From Azospirillum sp. 47_25 (lineage in GTDB: Bacteria; Pseudomonadota; Alphaproteobacteria; RF32; CAG-239), in the NCBI GenBank assembly GCA_001917125.1, contig MNTU01000037.1, forward strand, positions 19,481 to 83,480: a DNA stretch of 64,000 nt, given 5' to 3'. The position numbers and the translations under genes were made by a program. A model generated the notes under the pieces. It was not told where the DNA came from. It ran no database searches and was given only the letters and a program-made list of their open reading frames with translations. Of the stretch, positions 49,261 to 57,910 are shown in pieces. How positions within the stretch are numbered: position 1 is the stretch's first letter; every line of letters starts with the position of its first letter.

Positions 49261-51009
49261 ATGTTATTAAGAAAAGCAAATTGTGATTTAGATGTAGAAA
49301 GGTTTAAGTCTTTCTATAATTCTTGGCAACTCAAAATTTTGCTTGATTTATATCATGAAGACTTAAAGGCAAAAAATTTTAATATTAAAGCGGATTTTCT
49401 TAGTGAAAATATATCTAAAAATAATGAAGAGTTATTTTTAACATTACAAGAACTTGATAACCAACATCAATATAAGCGTTACTATGAAAAGCTTATAGCT
49501 TTACTTATGTATAAGAACATTGATGAAGAATCTTTTCAAAGAAATTTGGAAAAAATAAACGAAAAATCAGAAAAGAGAAAAGGAAATGGCGTTTACTATA
49601 CTCCAGAAGATGTTTCTACGTTTATTATTCTCAATAGTTTTGCCCTATTAAATAATGAGAATGGTAAGCTTTTTAATAATATTAATTCCTTATTTACTCA
49701 AATAGATAAAACAATTATAGCAAAAACTATACTTGATCCTACTTGTGGAACAGGAGCTTTTTTAGTAAGAGCTTTTGATGCTAAAGTTGAATTAGCAAAA
49801 AAAATTTATGGAAATAATATATCTGATGAAGTGTTATTATTAATTGTAAAAAGTTTGTACGGCAACGATATAGATATGTTCTCTACATATATTTCACAAA
49901 CACGAATATTGTTTAAAGTTATTAATCTATCACTCACTATTAATATTCGTAAACTTTTGAATATTTTAAAAGAGAATTTTTTTAATTTTGATTTTGTCTC
50001 ATCATCTAATAAAATTAAGAAAAAATTTGACTTTATTATAGGTAATCCACCATATGTGGAAAAGAGTAAATGTCAACAATCTTCATTTGTAAGGTATGGA
50101 AATATTTACGCAGACGTTGTGGATAATTCTTTAAATCTTTTAAATAATAATGGCGTCTTAGGTTATATCATTCCCTTATCATATGTTTCTACGTCTCGTT
50201 TCTCAACATTAAGAGATGTTATTAAGAATAATACAAATGTTGAATATCTTTTGAGCTTTGCAGATCGTCCGGATTGTTTATTTTCAGGGGTGCATCAAAA
50301 ACTAAATATAATCTTAGCAAAAAAACAAAAATCAGATAAACACGATATTTTTACGTCTGATTATATTTATTGGTATAAAAATCAACGTAAATCATTATTT
50401 GATAATCTTAATGTTTCTTTGAATTCATTTGTGAATAATAGCTATTATCCAAAATTAGGAAACGATTTAGAACAAAAAATTTATCATAAAATTTCAAAAG
50501 GATTATATAATATTAATTCGTTAGTTGGAAGTGGCGATAAAAAGTTATATGTTAATATGAGGGCTGCTTTTTGGATAAAGTCTTTCATTACACAACCGTA
50601 TAAAAGCAATGAATATAAAGAATTTTTATTTGATGAGGAAAAAGTTCATCTTGTAAATATCATTTTAAATTCGAGTTTATTTTGGTGGTTATGGGTTAAA
50701 ATTTCTGATTGTTGGCATCTTACAAATAAAGAATTTTCAGTATTTTCCATACCAGATTTATCAAATATCAACTATTCAAAAGTTATTACTTTATCTAAAA
50801 AAATTAATGAAGAGCTTGATAAAACCAAGGAAATAGTTAACACTAAACAAACAATGTACGAATATAAACACAAGCGGTGCAAACATATTATAGATCAAAT
50901 AGATGACTATCTTGCAACACTCTATAGTTTTTCTACAGAGGAAACTAATTATATTAAACACTATAAAGAGAATTATCGGTTAGGTATATCAAATGATGAA
51001 TGTGGTTGA
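49261..51009 (+). CDS. N6-adenine DNA methyltransferase of an R-M locus
   Basis: 582 residues. An N-terminal helical region precedes the SAM motif I LDPTCGTGAFLVRAFDAK (about residue 157); catalytic motif IV is IIGNPPYVEKS (about residue 260), giving N6-adenine specificity. The C-terminal third (about 400-580) resembles a target-recognition region ending in a coiled coil. GAGGG precedes the ATG. It overlaps the next gene by 17 bp. A translocase or nuclease domain is not seen, so cleavage should come from the HNH protein downstream. Confidence 0.88.
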   Translation: MLLRKANCDLDVERFKSFYNSWQLKILLDLYHEDLKAKNFNIKADFLSENISKNNEELFLTLQELDNQHQYKRYYEKLIALLMYKNIDEESFQRNLEKINEKSEKRKGNGVYYTPEDVSTFIILNSFALLNNENGKLFNNINSLFTQIDKTIIAKTILDPTCGTGAFLVRAFDAKVELAKKIYGNNISDEVLLLIVKSLYGNDIDMFSTYISQTRILFKVINLSLTINIRKLLNILKENFFNFDFVSSSNKIKKKFDFIIGNPPYVEKSKCQQSSFVRYGNIYADVVDNSLNLLNNNGVLGYIIPLSYVSTSRFSTLRDVIKNNTNVEYLLSFADRPDCLFSGVHQKLNIILAKKQKSDKHDIFTSDYIYWYKNQRKSLFDNLNVSLNSFVNNSYYPKLGNDLEQKIYHKISKGLYNINSLVGSGDKKLYVNMRAAFWIKSFITQPYKSNEYKEFLFDEEKVHLVNIILNSSLFWWLWVKISDCWHLTNKEFSVFSIPDLSNINYSKVITLSKKINEELDKTKEIVNTKQTMYEYKHKRCKHIIDQIDDYLATLYSFSTEETNYIKHYKENYRLGISNDECG

Positions 51010-52087
51010 TTTATTTGCTGGTGCTGGTGGACTTTCTTCTGGATTTATGCGTGCCGGGTATAATATTGTAGCTGCTGTTGAATTTGACAAACAAATTGCA
51101 GAAACATACAAATATAATCATCCAAAAACACAGTTATTTGTTGATGATATAAAAAATATAGCAGAAAAAAAAACATTAGCCGATATCGGTGCTGATATTA
51201 TTATCGGAGGTCCTCCTTGTCAAGGTTTTTCCATGGCAGGGGCAAGAATTAGAAAGAATTTTATTGAAGATGAGCGGAATTATCTATTTCGTTATTACTA
51301 TGAAATCATAAGACAAATTCTTCCTAAATATTTTGTTTTTGAGAATGTTAAAGGCATTACAACCATGGAACATGGAGAGATATTGAATGAAATAATCTCA
51401 TTATTCCAAAATTCTCAGTTGTTAAATGGACATAAATATTATACATATCCTTACTTATTTAAAGCATTAGATATGGGTATTCCTCAAAAACGTGAACGTT
51501 TTATAATTTTAGGTGTTTTGGATAAAGAAATTGATTGGAGTTTAATTTATAACCAAACAAAAATAGATGTTGAAAAGAAATATCCAATGTTCTTTCAAAA
51601 TGCTAGCGTTTGGGATGCAATTTCAAATTTAGCAAATATATCAGATGTTGAGGAAATAAAAGTTATGCCTCAAACTGAATATCAAAAATTCTTGGCATCT
51701 CCAACAGGAGTTACCTATAACAATAAGAAACCTAAACATAATAATATAGCTCTTTCTCGTATTAAACAGATTCCTTGTGGTAAAAATTGGACTTCATTGA
51801 AAGGTGAACATATAAAATCTGTACATAGTGGAGCTTATGGGCGTTTGGAAAAGAATGGTGTAGCTCCAACAATAACTACACGTTTCGACACTCCTTCGGG
51901 TGGAGGTTTTATTCATCCTGTAGAAGATAGAACTTTGACACCCCGTGAAGGTGCCAGAATACAATCCTTTCCTGATGATTATAAATTTATTGGAAATAAA
52001 ACCTCTGTTTATAAACAAATTGGAAATGCTGTCCCTCCTAAAATGGCTTATTTTATTGCAGAGATGATAAAAAAAATAAATTCCTAA
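50993..52087 (+). CDS. C5-cytosine DNA methyltransferase of the R-M locus
   Basis: 364 residues with the standard order: motif I VVDLFAGAGGLSSGFMRAGY, motif IV with catalytic Cys IIGGPPCQGFSMAG, motif VI FVFENVKGI, motif VIII IPQKRERFIILGV, and late motifs IQSFPDDY and QIGNAVPPKMA. The start overlaps the end of the adenine MTase gene by 17 bp, so both are co-translated. A second ATG one codon later is possible. Confidence 0.95.
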   Translation: MMNVVDLFAGAGGLSSGFMRAGYNIVAAVEFDKQIAETYKYNHPKTQLFVDDIKNIAEKKTLADIGADIIIGGPPCQGFSMAGARIRKNFIEDERNYLFRYYYEIIRQILPKYFVFENVKGITTMEHGEILNEIISLFQNSQLLNGHKYYTYPYLFKALDMGIPQKRERFIILGVLDKEIDWSLIYNQTKIDVEKKYPMFFQNASVWDAISNLANISDVEEIKVMPQTEYQKFLASPTGVTYNNKKPKHNNIALSRIKQIPCGKNWTSLKGEHIKSVHSGAYGRLEKNGVAPTITTRFDTPSGGGFIHPVEDRTLTPREGARIQSFPDDYKFIGNKTSVYKQIGNAVPPKMAYFIAEMIKKINS

Positions 52088-52147
52088 AATATTTGACTTC
52101 TTAAATTTCAACTGTTAGGCTACCATTAATTATGTGGGAGCAGTTTT

Positions 52148-53476
52148 ATGACAAATGAAGAATATATTCTATTTTTAGAGCAAAAAGGTGAAGGTTATGT
52201 CTGGCAGTTTACCAAGCAAGAAGTAGATTTTGATAAAATTTTTCTAGCTACAAAGTTGTTTAATGAATGGAAAAATAGCGAAACGGAAATCTCGCCAGAA
52301 ACTTTCTTTTCCCAACAACATAGTAAATATGGTATTACAGATAGACACAGAACATTAATTATTGCACAGCTATATGGATTAATAACTAAGAATAGTGGCA
52401 CATATAGACAAGAGAATGTTACTCCTATTTTTAAGGCCTTAGCACAATCGACAAATAGTGAAATATATAAAAAAATTGTGACAGAGCAGTTATTAAAGAT
52501 AAAATTGCCAGCACTTACTTATTCCCGCGCTAACGGTGCACAAGATGTAAGACATATATTTCCTATTATTTTTACTTATCAAGTTTTAAAATCATTAAAG
52601 AGAGTGGGTATAAATTACATATCAATAGATGAATTTTATACCTATGTAATGACAGCAAATTTTCACTCTGACATAGAAAGAGTTGTGCAATTTCTAACAC
52701 AGCCCATCAAACCAGTAATTAGTAAACCTTTACTAAAATCGTATAAAGACAGAAGTCGTATTGTCCCATTAATTAAGAATCTAAATATATTTATTCTTGA
52801 TGATGAAAATATATCAATAAACCCCCTTTATGAACATACAATGGATGAATTTTTAAGAGTAAAACTTTCATTGTTTTTGAAAAAGGAATTAACTAATTTA
52901 GAAATATATAAGAATTTTTTATATAACATTCAAAATTTGGATATTAATTTAATTAATGAAGATGTAGATGTTGTTGTTTCCGATGATATAGGTGAATTAA
53001 AAGATGAGGCTGAATATACAGAAGATGTTGTATCTCAAGAATTTAGCTTAATCACACAAGAAAAATTGGAAATTTTGCCTACGCAGGAACCTCTCGTAGT
53101 AAAAGAAGGGGAACGTCTTGTTATTAAACGTGACGCAATTATAGGGGCATTAGCAATAGCAAATAGCGAATATAAATGTGAGTTTGATGAGAAACATGAA
53201 ACATTTATTTCAAAAAAAACTAAAAAGGCATATATGGAAGCTCACCACTTAATTCCAGTTAGTCAAGCTCAATATATTTGGAAAAAGAAACATGCAAATG
53301 TTGATTGTATAGAAAATATTGTATCGTTGTGTCCTAATTGTCATAGAGCTATCCATCATGGAGAATTTAATACAAAATTAGAAATTCTTAAAAAGTTATA
53401 TGACAAAAAATATCGAGATTTAAAAAATGTTGGACTTGATATAGATTTTGAAACATTATTAAAATTTTATTTATAA
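52148..53476 (+). CDS. HNH restriction endonuclease of the R-M locus
   Basis: 442 residues; the C-terminal HNH domain at about residues 365-415 reads EAHHLIPVSQAQY, then CIENIVSLCPNCHRAIHHG, with the paired His, Asn and zinc Cys residues expected. The N-terminal two thirds are unknown and probably recognise DNA. It starts 60 bp after the C5 MTase with GGGAG upstream. Together with two MTases of different chemistry it forms a likely type II system; its recognition sequence cannot be read. Confidence 0.86.
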   Translation: MTNEEYILFLEQKGEGYVWQFTKQEVDFDKIFLATKLFNEWKNSETEISPETFFSQQHSKYGITDRHRTLIIAQLYGLITKNSGTYRQENVTPIFKALAQSTNSEIYKKIVTEQLLKIKLPALTYSRANGAQDVRHIFPIIFTYQVLKSLKRVGINYISIDEFYTYVMTANFHSDIERVVQFLTQPIKPVISKPLLKSYKDRSRIVPLIKNLNIFILDDENISINPLYEHTMDEFLRVKLSLFLKKELTNLEIYKNFLYNIQNLDINLINEDVDVVVSDDIGELKDEAEYTEDVVSQEFSLITQEKLEILPTQEPLVVKEGERLVIKRDAIIGALAIANSEYKCEFDEKHETFISKKTKKAYMEAHHLIPVSQAQYIWKKKHANVDCIENIVSLCPNCHRAIHHGEFNTKLEILKKLYDKKYRDLKNVGLDIDFETLLKFYL

Positions 53477-53640
53477 CTTTTATGATATTTTATTTATTTC
53501 TGTTTATAAATTAGCAATCCCGTCCAAATCGTAGCAAAATGTCATCAGATTTATGCATTTTAGGGGCTCGCAAGTGGGAAAATATACCGCATAATATAAA
53601 TAGTTAATGAGCAAAACACTATTTATGAAAGGAAAAAACT

Positions 53641-53772
53641 ATGTGGTATGTAAAACTTAATAATACAATTCTTCCAACACCTTATCAATATTTTAGCGAT
53701 TGCCTGGCTGAGTGTAAAAGATTGCAGCGGGTTATGGTGGCTGTGTTTTCTGAACCGGTATTGATTGGTTAA
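53641..53772 (+). CDS. very small hypothetical protein
   Basis: 43 residues (WYVKLNNTILPTPYQYFSDC and on to EPVLIG), preceded by GAAAGGAAAAAACT, a good ribosome site. It is 23 bp ahead of the next gene with the same orientation. Not recognised; the neat ribosome site and spacing make translation plausible. Confidence 0.5.
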   Translation: MWYVKLNNTILPTPYQYFSDCLAECKRLQRVMVAVFSEPVLIG

Positions 53773-53795
53773 TTTTGGTATAAAGGAGATTTGAA

Positions 53796-54053
53796 ATGTT
53801 GAAGAATTTTGAAAACTGGCTTTTGGAAAATAATTACAGCGCAAGCACCTCAGCCGATTATATGGGAAGAATTGAAAGACTTTGCCGGATAGAAGAATTC
53901 ACGCTTGCTTATCTGGTGGAAAATATCGCTTCTATCCTGCCTCAATATGAAATTACCGGTGAAAAATCAAGTTATGGCAAACGTTCACATACTTCTGTTA
54001 GACAAGCCTTAAGACGTTTCAAAATGTTTCTGACGGCTGAGAAGTTAGTATAA
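53796..54053 (+). CDS. orphan integrase core-binding-like protein
   Basis: 85 residues. FENWLLENNYSASTSADYMG and later KRSHTSVRQALRRFKMFL resemble the N-terminal SAM-like (core-binding) domain of tyrosine recombinases, which binds the inner att sequence. No catalytic domain follows: the frame stops and a DUF3768 gene begins 10 bp later. AAAGGAG lies well placed before the ATG, so it is not a simple leftover of a truncated integrase. Possible DNA-binding accessory factor; low certainty. Confidence 0.6.
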   Translation: MLKNFENWLLENNYSASTSADYMGRIERLCRIEEFTLAYLVENIASILPQYEITGEKSSYGKRSHTSVRQALRRFKMFLTAEKLV

Positions 54054-54063
54054 GGTGGGTGTT

Positions 54064-54381
54064 ATGACAGATATTAAAACCTTGAATGATAATTTCAGAA
54101 AATCTTTTAACGGCGGAAAAGTTTTGTTGACTACCAGTATAAATGCTAAAAGTCAAAATGAAATTGCGGAAATTCTAAACCAAGTCAGATATTTTAATAA
54201 CTTCACCAAAGCTAACGACCCATATAATGAACACGATTTTGGCAGTTTTAACTATAAAGGCGAAAAGATATATTGGAAAATTGATTACTATGACAAGAGT
54301 TATCAGTTTTATTCCGAAGATCCAAGCAATCCAGATATAACAAACAGAGTCATGACGGTTATGTTGGCAAGCGAATACTAA
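54064..54381 (+). CDS. DUF3768 family protein
   Basis: 105 residues matching the DUF3768 pattern: NDPYNEHDFGSF, then KIYWKIDYYDKSYQFYSEDP and a late RVMTVMLASEY. The family is common on alphaproteobacterial plasmids and mobile elements; its function is unknown. I use the ATG at 54064 with AAGGTGGG before it, rather than a GTG three codons upstream. Confidence 0.85.
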   Translation: MTDIKTLNDNFRKSFNGGKVLLTTSINAKSQNEIAEILNQVRYFNNFTKANDPYNEHDFGSFNYKGEKIYWKIDYYDKSYQFYSEDPSNPDITNRVMTVMLASEY

Positions 54382-54401
54382 ATTTAAGAATCTTATATTT
54401 T

Positions 54402-54472
54402 GACCCGTGGATGATGATTTTACTTTCTGCTTAGGTTTTATTATGAAAAAGTAATTCTTAAGTCCACGGGTC
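54402..54472. repeat. 10-bp inverted repeat between DUF3768 and Fic genes
   Basis: GACCCGTGGA (54402-54411) and TCCACGGGTC (54463-54472) are exact inverses separated by 51 bp. The right arm is also part of a direct repeat that recurs after the Fic gene. Confidence 0.6.
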
Positions 54473-54480
54473 GTTTATGG
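54463..54480 (+). repeat. 18-bp direct repeat left of the Fic gene
   Basis: TCCACGGGTCGTTTATGG; the right-hand copy at 55585-55602 differs at one base. Together they bracket the Fic gene and its promoter, suggesting that this 1.1-kb segment came in as a cassette. Confidence 0.65.
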
Positions 54481-54533
54481 AGATTTAGAATACACTTCAT
54501 TCTTTCGTTATTTTAAAACTATGAAGTATAATG

Positions 54534-54592
54534 TTGACATTTGGAGTTTTGAGGTTTATGGTTTAAATATGTTTAAACTATAAAGTATGAGG
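54534..54592 (+). promoter_or_regulatory. Fic promoter with overlapping operator
   Basis: TTGACA (54534-54539), 17 bp, TATGGT (54557-54562). An inverted repeat ATGGTTTAAA-TATG-TTTAAACTAT (54558-54581, 9 of 10 pairs) overlaps the -10. AAACTATGAAGTATAATG (54516-54533) and AAACTATAAAGTATGAGG (54575-54592) form a direct repeat flanking it. The Fic protein has a C-terminal DNA-binding-like domain, so self-repression is likely but inferred. Confidence 0.6.
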
Positions 54593-54597
54593 CAGCC

Positions 54598-55518
54598 ATG
54601 CATGAAACCAGATTAAAAATTGAAGAAAACAAGACTATCTTACAAAATCTTCTGAAAAATAAAGACAATCAAAAGGTTTTGGATAAATGGCTGAAAACTG
54701 AATTAGCCTATACTTCCAACGCCATTGAGGGAAATACTTTAACCAGAAAAGAAACCGAGATGGCTATTGAAGAAAAAATAACTTCCGGCGCAAAACCAAT
54801 TAATGATTATCTGGAAGCAATTAACCATGCCAAGGCCTTTGAGTTTATAAAAACCTCTGCACAAAATAACATTAAAATTGATGAAACCTATATTTTACAG
54901 ATTCATAAAATTATTTTATCTGGGATAGATGATACTAATGCCGGATTTTATCGTTCCGTCCGTGTCAGAATATCCGGCTCACAAACCATCTTGCCTAATC
55001 CGTTGAAAGTTCCTGACCTAATGAGAAATTTCTCCGATTGGCTGGTAAAAAAAGAAGATGACATGCTCATAAAAGCGATTGAAGCTCATTATCGCCTAGT
55101 AACCATACATCCCTTTGTTGACGGCAATGGCAGAACGGCAAGACTGTTGCTTAATAGTATATTACTTGAAAATGGTTATATGCCGATTATTATCCGCACG
55201 ATTGATAGAAGAAGATATTTAAGTGCCCTAGAAACATACCAGACAAAGGAAAACAGCGAACCTTATTATAAATTTATGCTTTCTGCGATGAACCGTTCGC
55301 TTAAGATGATGATTGATTTATTAGACGTTAATAAGCAGGAACCTGATAAATCATTGCTGACAATTTCCAAGTTTGCAAAGTTGTGTAATGTTCCGGTCTC
55401 TTCTGTTCGTTATTGGATGAAAGAAGGAAAAATCAGACCTTCTGCCTTTACGTCGTCCGGTTATGCTTTGTTCAATGAAAAACAAAAAGCAGATATAGAG
55501 AAACTTGTCGTAAAATAA
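54598..55518 (+). CDS. Fic family protein with N-terminal inhibitory helix and MerR-like tail
   Basis: 306 residues, a probable AMP-transferase. The inhibitory motif SNAIEGN (about residue 38) fits the [ST]xxxE[GN] pattern. The catalytic loop HPFVDGNGRTARLLLNSI (about residue 175) has the His and all conserved positions. The C-terminal part ISKFAKLCNVPVSSVRYWMK resembles a MerR-type helix-turn-helix. GAGG lies before the ATG. It is self-contained, with no separate antitoxin beside it. It could AMPylate a cellular target and repress its own promoter. Confidence 0.92.
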   Translation: MHETRLKIEENKTILQNLLKNKDNQKVLDKWLKTELAYTSNAIEGNTLTRKETEMAIEEKITSGAKPINDYLEAINHAKAFEFIKTSAQNNIKIDETYILQIHKIILSGIDDTNAGFYRSVRVRISGSQTILPNPLKVPDLMRNFSDWLVKKEDDMLIKAIEAHYRLVTIHPFVDGNGRTARLLLNSILLENGYMPIIIRTIDRRRYLSALETYQTKENSEPYYKFMLSAMNRSLKMMIDLLDVNKQEPDKSLLTISKFAKLCNVPVSSVRYWMKEGKIRPSAFTSSGYALFNEKQKADIEKLVVK

Positions 55519-55584
55519 AATTCAGCCCGATTTGATTGATTTCAGATTGGGCTTATGTTTTATTACTTTTTCTAAATTCGACTA

Positions 55585-55602
55585 TCCACGGGTTGTTTAT
55601 GG
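55585..55602 (+). repeat. 18-bp direct repeat right of the Fic gene
   Basis: TCCACGGGTTGTTTATGG, one mismatch to 54463-54480. Confidence 0.65.
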
Positions 55603-55650
55603 CTTAATGGGATAGGTTTTAATAAGAAGTTTATTCAGATTTGAAAAATT

Positions 55651-55709
55651 AACTTCTTTTTCGATTTACCGAGAGGTTACGAACTTCTTCCGTAATTTAC
55701 CGGGAAGTT
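55651..55709 (+). repeat. 28-bp quasi-palindrome, tandem copies 1 and 2
   Basis: Units at 55651-55678 and 55682-55709, spaced 31 bp apart start to start. Both open with AACTTCT and close with the near-inverse (GAGAGGTT, GGGAAGTT); shared centre ATTTACCG. Three more units lie at 59756, 61184 and 61227. About 105 bp before the next gene. Confidence 0.8.
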
Positions 55710-55813
55710 AGATTGTAAAAAATGTAGTTTTGTATAATTAGCTAATTTCTCTTGATATTTTTTTATACACATCTAATATAAGTATTAGTTTTATAACATA
55801 TAAGGATAGTCAA

Positions 55814-56311
55814 ATGGGATTCTGGGGGCGAGGTGGAAAAGAAAAAATTTCTATAGAGATTGATAAAGATCTTTATGCAAATTTTTGTGTAAAGTGTGCA
55901 CAGACAAATGTTAATGACGTTATTGAAAAACTAATAAAAGATTATCTCAAAGCAGATAAAGATAAGATTTCAATAAATCCTATAATAGTTTCCTCTGCAA
56001 AAGACAAAAAAAACAATTTTAAAAAAAACAGTTTTAAAGAATATTTAACTAAAATAGCTGTTAAAACCACTGGTGAACATTATTCTGAAAATGTTTCAAA
56101 TGCTTATTCCTCTGCAATAAATACATGCTCTAAATATTTCGAAGTTAATTTATGGGAAATGGATAGTTCAACTAAAATTTCAGAGTCTTTTTCAATAATC
56201 CAAAAAAATGATGTTTTTATACAACACGATAAAAGAACTCAAAAAACATTATCTAACGGTATAAAAAGGTACATAGAGTTTTTAGAATATTTAGAAAATT
56301 CTAAAAATTAA
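55814..56311 (+). CDS. hypothetical protein with ribbon-helix-helix-like start
   Basis: 165 residues. The N-terminus (KISIEIDKDLYANFCVKCAQ, then NVNDVIEKLIKDYLK) is shaped like a ribbon-helix-helix DNA-binding domain. A linker and a C-terminal helical domain (about residues 75-160) with SNAYSSAINTCSKYF and KRYIEFLEYLEN follow. AAGGATAG ribosome site. Not recognised as a whole. It could bind the 28-bp repeats lying just upstream, a possibility from position only. Confidence 0.6.
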   Translation: MGFWGRGGKEKISIEIDKDLYANFCVKCAQTNVNDVIEKLIKDYLKADKDKISINPIIVSSAKDKKNNFKKNSFKEYLTKIAVKTTGEHYSENVSNAYSSAINTCSKYFEVNLWEMDSSTKISESFSIIQKNDVFIQHDKRTQKTLSNGIKRYIEFLEYLENSKN

Positions 56312-56513
56312 TTTCCAATGAGGTTAATTGAATGGGCTTCAGCTAAAATTTACAGAGGTTGGACATAATAATACCTATTTACAATGTGTTATAACGTCCT
56401 TAAAGAATCTGATATAAACGTATTGTCGCGATTCTTGGGATTTGTAAACGCTTAAATTTCCATTTCTAAGTAAAAAAATAACCTTTAACATAGCTGTGTC
56501 ATAGGTTGTAAAA

Positions 56514-56545
56514 AATAAATTGTCGTCAACGTCAAAAACTTTTAA
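56514..56545 (-). repeat. dispersed ~30-bp repeat, copy 2
   Basis: On the minus strand AAGTTTTTGACGTTGACGAC continues into AATTTATTTTTT. It abuts the end of the HUH-like gene. Shares all but one base over about 27 with copy 4 at 61447. Confidence 0.7.
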
Positions 56546-57093
56546 AGTCCAAACAAACAATGCGAAAATATAATTCTGTCACTGTCAAATTTGTTGTTAA
56601 AATATACTTTCATCTCTTTTATACAGTAGGCTTGTGTGTGGATTGTGTTGTTATCTATCGGTTTTAAGTCTAAGCAATAAAATGGTAACTTTTCCCGTAT
56701 CGTTGCTTTAAGAATGGCATTTTGTAGCTTCCGTTCGCTAAATCTTCCATGGTTAAACAATATATGAAAATGCCATTCGTCTGATATTCCCAACTCCGCA
56801 AAGGCTATAAATGACAAATGATGTTTATTCCAATTATTCATCAAACTCTTTTCAAATGCCTTCATAATGTTTCTTAAGTGTTCCTTTGCATTATCCAAGT
56901 TGGCAGATTTTTTATTATCAGGAAGTTGAACCGTTAAAAAATAAGTTGGCTGGAAGGTATTGTTTAGCCATTTGTTAAATTCTTCTTTGATTGGAACAGA
57001 TACATAAGATTCCATTTTTTGACCGCAGGATTCAGTTGTTTTATTTGATATAGGTGTCTTAAGGTTTTGATGAAATGGTTGTCTGTGCGTCAT
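56542..57093 (-). CDS. HUH-type endonuclease-like protein (Rep/relaxase candidate)
   Basis: 183 residues. Three ordered signatures of HUH nucleases can be read: PTYFLTVQLPDN (motif 1, about residue 50), EWHFHILFNHGRF (motif 2 with the His-x-His metal ligands, about residue 107) and YCIKEMKVYFNNKF (motif 3 with candidate catalytic Tyr, about residue 160). This would make it a single-strand nicking initiator for rolling-circle replication or mobilisation. No helicase domain is attached. The ribosome site is weak (GGGATACCC). The function is inferred from motifs only. Confidence 0.65.
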   Translation of the reverse strand: MTHRQPFHQNLKTPISNKTTESCGQKMESYVSVPIKEEFNKWLNNTFQPTYFLTVQLPDNKKSANLDNAKEHLRNIMKAFEKSLMNNWNKHHLSFIAFAELGISDEWHFHILFNHGRFSERKLQNAILKATIREKLPFYCLDLKPIDNNTIHTQAYCIKEMKVYFNNKFDSDRIIFSHCLFGL

Positions 57094-57910
57094 TTTGGGT
57101 ATCCCATTTTAAGTATTTTGATAAAGGTTAATTTTAAGAGATACAAAAGACAGACATATATGCGTATAAGCTATTTTTAGGGTATAGTAGTAAAATTTTG
57201 AGAGAAGAAGAAAACCGTCATACAAATATTTTTTTATTATCAGTAAGAATAATACCTCATACCTATATATAAACAGTACTCTTATTAATTATATCTCTTA
57301 TACTCTATACATTAAATAATAAGACAATATAACCGAACAGAAGATAAACCCATGATAACCGATGTCGCCTTGATTCTTTGACATATTGACGCGTGAGTTT
57401 TATGGATTACTTTTTTCTTCTTTCGCGTCATGGTGTCATTGATAATTTTGGCGACATATACTTCTATCATCTCTCTTCTACTGCTTGTTATTGGTGATAC
57501 ATCGGGACGCAAGTCTTATTGTATCTGGTTTAACATTGTCTTTATTTGTCATGTATCTTCTGTATTTATCTCTTATGTATTATTTCTTTTATTTATTTTT
57601 ATTGTTATCTTATCTTTTGTATTTATTATATTTTTTGTTGTTATTTATTATTTTTAATTCATTTATTTTAAGTATAATAATAACAAAGGCCGCGCTTCTT
57701 GCTTCCTTGTATCCCGGACTGCCGAAACAGCTATACAAGATTATGATGGATCTTGGTAACCGGTTGATGATGATACATCTTTATAGAATTGTTTTTTTCC
57801 GCGGTTTTGATAAAAAAATTTCCTTTTAATATAAAAAAGTTTTGTCGTTAACGTAAAAGGAAAGAGGCAGCCGAAACCACCTCCTGATTTTTTGTTTATT
57901 TTTACAATAA
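57094..57910. other. 817-bp region without a convincing gene
   Basis: AT-rich, with a long T-rich low-complexity tract at about 57540-57670. Open frames here (for example 57430-57657 and 57485-57829 on plus, 57312-57512 on minus) lack ribosome sites and encode biased sequence, so I do not call them. A short GC-richer stretch near 57690-57740 and the repeat copy at 57833 are the only distinct items; a replication or transfer origin serving the HUH-like protein could lie here. Confidence 0.5.
57833..57862 (-). repeat. dispersed ~30-bp repeat, copy 3 (divergent)
   Basis: Plus strand AAAAGTTTTGTCGTTAACGT; shares the TTGTCGTTAACG core with copy 1 in inverse orientation, but not the full flanks. 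Lies after the C5 MTase gene. Confidence 0.45.

Noticed and set aside
56375..56560. 61-codon minus-strand open frame after the HUH-like gene
   Set aside because: It runs through the 30-bp repeat and overlaps the end of the HUH gene; no ribosome site was seen.
57430..57829. Two hydrophobic open frames on the plus strand
   Set aside because: They arise from a T-rich low-complexity tract, overlap each other and have no ribosome site.
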